Shown here: piece after piece, positions 23,051 through 25,296 of the stretch
Layout: each line of letters opens with the position of its first letter
Position numbering within the stretch: position 1 is the stretch's first letter
From: a bacterium
GTDB taxonomy: Bacteria > Auribacterota > JABMQX01
DNA length: 25,296 nucleotides
NCBI GenBank assembly: GCA_013203085.1
Contig: JABMQX010000413.1
Location: 1 to 25,296 of the forward strand
Direction: 5' to 3'
Notes under the pieces: model-generated
Database searches by the model: none
What the model was told of the DNA's origin: nothing
The model's input: only the letters and a program-made list of their open reading frames with translations
Translations under genes and position numbers: made by a program

Positions 23051-24505
23051 TCAAAGCTCGGCTTGCGGGTAGAGAAAATATGGCAGGCCCCTCCGGTGAA
23101 GAGCCGATTGACGATGGAGAGCTTCCTCGGCTCCTTCAAGTTCTTTTTCTGTCAACGACATTTCGGGCGTGATCCGTTCCAAGACCCTCCGGCGTATCTC
23201 ATCGAGCCGAACGTGTTCCTCGGCGGAGAGTTTCCCTTCGCACCCGACAATGATCAGCCTCGCCTCTTCGGCAAGGGGGTTCCCCTCTGGAGCGAACTTT
23301 TCCGGTGTGTGCCTCATTCGCCTCAGTTTTTCTCTCAGTTGACTCGCCTTTGCCTGCAAAACGGCGCTTTGCTGATTCGACAGAAATCGCGTCCGGCTGC
23401 AAACTACGTACCCCGGCGGGGATGCGGCGTAGTATTTCTCGATGATTCTATCGGTAACTTGATCGTAGTTTCCGCCCCCGACGCCGTGCACGAACAGGTC
23501 GCCCACAAACAATCTCAAGAATATGGTCAAACAAACCGCCCTCGGGCGCATCCGCAGTAAGAGCACCGTCTCCGGCTCAATAGGCGACGTCCTATCGTGG
23601 ACATCGTCCCTGACGACAAACCGCTTGCCCGCCGCTCCTCCGGCAAATAGCTTGTGCCTTCTCCCAAGACTGTCCAACCCCCAGAGCGGCAGCTCCCACA
23701 ACTCTCCGTCGCGAATGAGGCCCGGGAAAGGGTTCGCGGGACTTCTGATGTGGTGTAGCCGCCGATGCTCGTCCAAACTTGAATTATACGCCCGGTGAAA
23801 CTCCTCGATCTCTTCTATTATATCGCAAGCAAAAATCTGGAACTCCTTGCTGTGGCTGATGGCCGAGATGGAGGTCTCATAGACATTGCGGGTTGGATAA
23901 TAGCCCTGCCGGTAGCCCGTCAGAATCTTTGCTGCCGACTCTTCCTCCGCATACACTCGCTCGTGTACCGCCAAAAAATCGTTGAATGCATGAAGCATCC
24001 CCTCGGTTCCGACCGACGCCAACAGCTTTCTGATTTCTCTGTAACGGAGGTCCACTATCTCCTTCGGCGGAAGAGGGAGCTTCTCGAAAACAAGCCCTTC
24101 CCGATTCCGGAAAATCACGAGTTCTCTCAGGCCAATGCTTCGTCCACGAAGGTATGGAATCTTCACTGATATCTCTTTGCATACATCGCTATCAACCACA
24201 TAGTTCAAAGAGAAATTATGGCGGGAGAAGGCTTCGAGAACTCCGTATTTGTACATGATTCCGGGGCCCTGAAATCCCGGCTGGTGGGCGCCGACGATAA
24301 TTCTCAGCTTCTCCGAGGCACGTTGTCCGGCCTGTGCCGCGACTTCTCGCCTCACAGACGCGCGCAACTGGTGAAACGACGTCCCTGCCATTTCAAAATC
24401 GTGGCTTTCGAGGAGAGAGTGATTCGTTTCGATAAGTTCCGGTGCCCTGTCCCAAGCAGGATAAAAGAGGGACTCTCCATCGCCTTTAGGCACGCTATAC
24501 TTCAT
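23051..24505 (-). CDS. Unrecognised 484-aa protein with BshC-like motifs
   Basis: I do not recognise an assigned function. The 484-residue soluble protein has GAHQPGFQGPGIMYK at 72-86, resembling the GQQxGLFxGPLY nucleotide-binding motif of BshC, the cysteine-adding enzyme of bacillithiol synthesis. Near 317-375 an R-P-R, then DLFVHGVGGGNYD, then a PP and an R-rich segment parallel the RP, GG-x-x-Y and P-x-R order of BshC. The last 100 residues are heptad-like and charged (probable coiled coil), as in BshC. The middle is helical. It has no signal peptide. ATG 24505 is chosen because the frame upstream of it lies antisense to the dgt-like gene and looks non-coding. Its ribosome site is weak. 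cstA follows 148 bp downstream and dgt is divergent. Confidence 0.7.
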   Translation of the reverse strand: MKYSVPKGDGESLFYPAWDRAPELIETNHSLLESHDFEMAGTSFHQLRASVRREVAAQAGQRASEKLRIIVGAHQPGFQGPGIMYKYGVLEAFSRHNFSLNYVVDSDVCKEISVKIPYLRGRSIGLRELVIFRNREGLVFEKLPLPPKEIVDLRYREIRKLLASVGTEGMLHAFNDFLAVHERVYAEEESAAKILTGYRQGYYPTRNVYETSISAISHSKEFQIFACDIIEEIEEFHRAYNSSLDEHRRLHHIRSPANPFPGLIRDGELWELPLWGLDSLGRRHKLFAGGAAGKRFVVRDDVHDRTSPIEPETVLLLRMRPRAVCLTIFLRLFVGDLFVHGVGGGNYDQVTDRIIEKYYAASPPGYVVCSRTRFLSNQQSAVLQAKASQLREKLRRMRHTPEKFAPEGNPLAEEARLIIVGCEGKLSAEEHVRLDEIRRRVLERITPEMSLTEKELEGAEEALHRQSALHRRGLPYFLYPQAEL

Positions 24506-24535
24506 CTCGCACTGCTCTGTCCGGCTTTCATATTC

Positions 24536-24553
24536 CCTGCACACGATTGCAGG
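24536..24553. promoter_or_regulatory. Small hairpin in the leader of the BshC-like gene
   Basis: CCTGCA (24536-24541) and TGCAGG (24548-24553) form a perfect 6-bp inverted repeat around a 6-base spacer, 31 bp before the minus-strand start at 24505. It could be an operator half-site pair or a leader hairpin. A short dyad like this could also be chance. Confidence 0.25.
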
Positions 24554-24572
24554 CGTTCCGCTGACATCTCCC

Positions 24573-24601
24573 TTTGCACTTCGCTCTCGTTCTGATAGAA
24601 T
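24573..24601 (+). promoter_or_regulatory. Candidate sigma-70-type promoter for the dGTPase-like gene
   Basis: TTTGCA (24573-24578) and TAGAAT (24596-24601) are separated by 17 bp. A TG one base before the -10 gives an extended -10. It would leave a leader of about 140 bases before ATG 24746. Confidence 0.4.
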
Positions 24602-24745
24602 CGGCTTATTCTTTCCGCACGCGTCCGGGGCTTGTCGGCCCGGCGAGATCGCTCTAAGGCTACCAGAATCGTCCCGAAGCCGGAAGTGAAAAGCCTCCTC
24701 GGACACGCAACGCGAGGCAGAAACGAAACGCCACGACATTGAACC

Positions 24746-25296
24746 ATGCGAACACGCAAAGAATACCAGGAATTCGAGCAGAAATACCTCTCGCCTTACG
24801 CGCAGAAAAGCAGCGAGACAAAGGGTCGCCGCTATCCCGAAAAGGAGCACGACCTTCGGACACCCTATCAGAGGGATAGGGACCGAATCGTCCACTGCCG
24901 GGCGTTCCGCCGTCTCGAGTACAAAACTCAGGTCTTTCTCAACCATGAAGGGGACCACTATCGTACTCGAATGACTCATACCATGGAGGTGGCAACTATC
25001 GGGCGAACACTCGCCAGAATCCTCAGGCTAAATGAGGACCTGACCGAAGCCATCGCTCTGGTTCACGATGTGGGGCATCCTCCCTTCGGCCACACGGGCG
25101 AGTCTGCCCTCAACGAGCTGATGTCCGACTACGGGGGTTTTGAGCATAACCTCCAGAGCCTTCGCGTGGTGGACTTCCTGGAAAAAAAGTATCCCGATTT
25201 CGATGGTCTCAATCTCTCATGGGAGGTCCGCGAAGGAATCATCAAACATCGGGAGCTTCGCTCCCTCTCCCGCTTCAGGACGGAGGGCTTGGGAAG
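24746..25296 (+). CDS. dgt: dGTPase-like HD phosphohydrolase (3' partial)
   Basis: This deoxyguanosinetriphosphate triphosphohydrolase-like protein cleaves dNTPs to nucleoside and triphosphate. The frame runs from ATG 24746 off the right end of the window, so only about 183 residues are seen. DLRTPYQRDRDRIVHCRAFRRLEYKTQVF is the family's N-terminal signature, given here only to mark its extent at residues 36-64. The HD site follows as RMTHTMEV, then HDVGHPPFGHTGE, with H and D retained, and GGFEHNLQSLRVV. The start has no strong ribosome site, but the N-terminus MRTRKEYQEFEQKYLSPYA fits the family. It is divergent from the BshC-like gene, with 240 bp between the starts. Many family members act on several dNTPs, so the dGTP preference is uncertain. 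Confidence 0.92.
   Translation, partial: MRTRKEYQEFEQKYLSPYAQKSSETKGRRYPEKEHDLRTPYQRDRDRIVHCRAFRRLEYKTQVFLNHEGDHYRTRMTHTMEVATIGRTLARILRLNEDLTEAIALVHDVGHPPFGHTGESALNELMSDYGGFEHNLQSLRVVDFLEKKYPDFDGLNLSWEVREGIIKHRELRSLSRFRTEGLG

Noticed and set aside
24506..24979. 157-residue N-terminal extension of the BshC-like frame
   Set aside because: It runs through the divergent gap and antisense to the conserved N-terminus of the dGTPase-like gene, and its composition is not protein-like. Translation is taken to start at 24505.
1..25296. CRISPR array, tRNA, rRNA, insertion sequence or prophage
   Set aside because: No regularly spaced repeats, no cloverleaf or rRNA signature, and no transposase, integrase or phage structural gene was seen on either strand by eye.

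Overview
The window is a gene-dense, GC-rich stretch of bacterial chromosome. All recognisable genes are bacterial housekeeping or metabolic types with few large gaps. There is no rRNA or tRNA, no CRISPR array, no transposase and no phage gene that I can see. A phoH-pgpH-ybeY-corC-recO cluster, a secreted two-domain esterase of a kind common in Planctomycetota-like bacteria, a short CstA and a complete pantothenate cassette suggest a free-living heterotroph, probably an uncultured lineage near the PVC/Hydrogenedentota-type candidate phyla. That placement is a guess from gene style, not a measured affiliation.

Layout, left to right. (1) 1-3766, plus strand: cofactor genes folK (5' end cut by the window), panB, panC, panD and nadA, for folate, pantothenate/CoA and NAD. 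A long hairpin lies between panD and nadA. (2) 4045-7079, plus strand: a carbohydrate cassette of a TIM-barrel sugar isomerase/epimerase, a zinc polyol-type dehydrogenase and a D-tagatose/D-psicose 3-epimerase-family protein. A degenerate copy of the last gene's own 5' end sits just upstream of it. (3) 7203-9260, minus: a secreted acetyl-xylan-esterase-like hydrolase. (4) 9365-11703: a divergent pair, an uncharacterised 2x[4Fe-4S] protein (minus) and a receiver-histidine-kinase hybrid (plus) whose phosphoacceptor histidine is replaced by threonine. (5) 11859-12584, plus: a CobB-type sirtuin whose 3' end overlaps the next operon tail to tail. (6) 20919 down to 12544, minus: a seven-gene operon of phoH, pgpH-like 7TM-HD, ybeY, corC-like, DUF502, recO and a B12-binding-type radical SAM gene, several with overlapping or coupled starts. 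(7) 22902-21298, minus: cstA, with a 20-bp dyad upstream that looks like an operator. (8) 24505-23051, minus: an unrecognised 484-aa protein with motifs reminiscent of the bacillithiol-synthase BshC fold. (9) 24746 to the end, plus: the 5' part of a dGTPase-like HD phosphohydrolase, divergent from gene 8.

Functionally, the left end makes cofactors, the sugar cassette and esterase point to scavenging of plant- or algal-type sugars and polyols, and the large minus operon serves RNA maturation, second-messenger turnover, membrane or ion homeostasis and DNA repair. I did not find an unmistakable new defence or mobile system. The most unusual items are the His-less receiver-kinase next to the ferredoxin, the BshC-like orphan, the duplicated gene start at 6195-6267, the panD-nadA hairpin and the cstA operator-like dyad.
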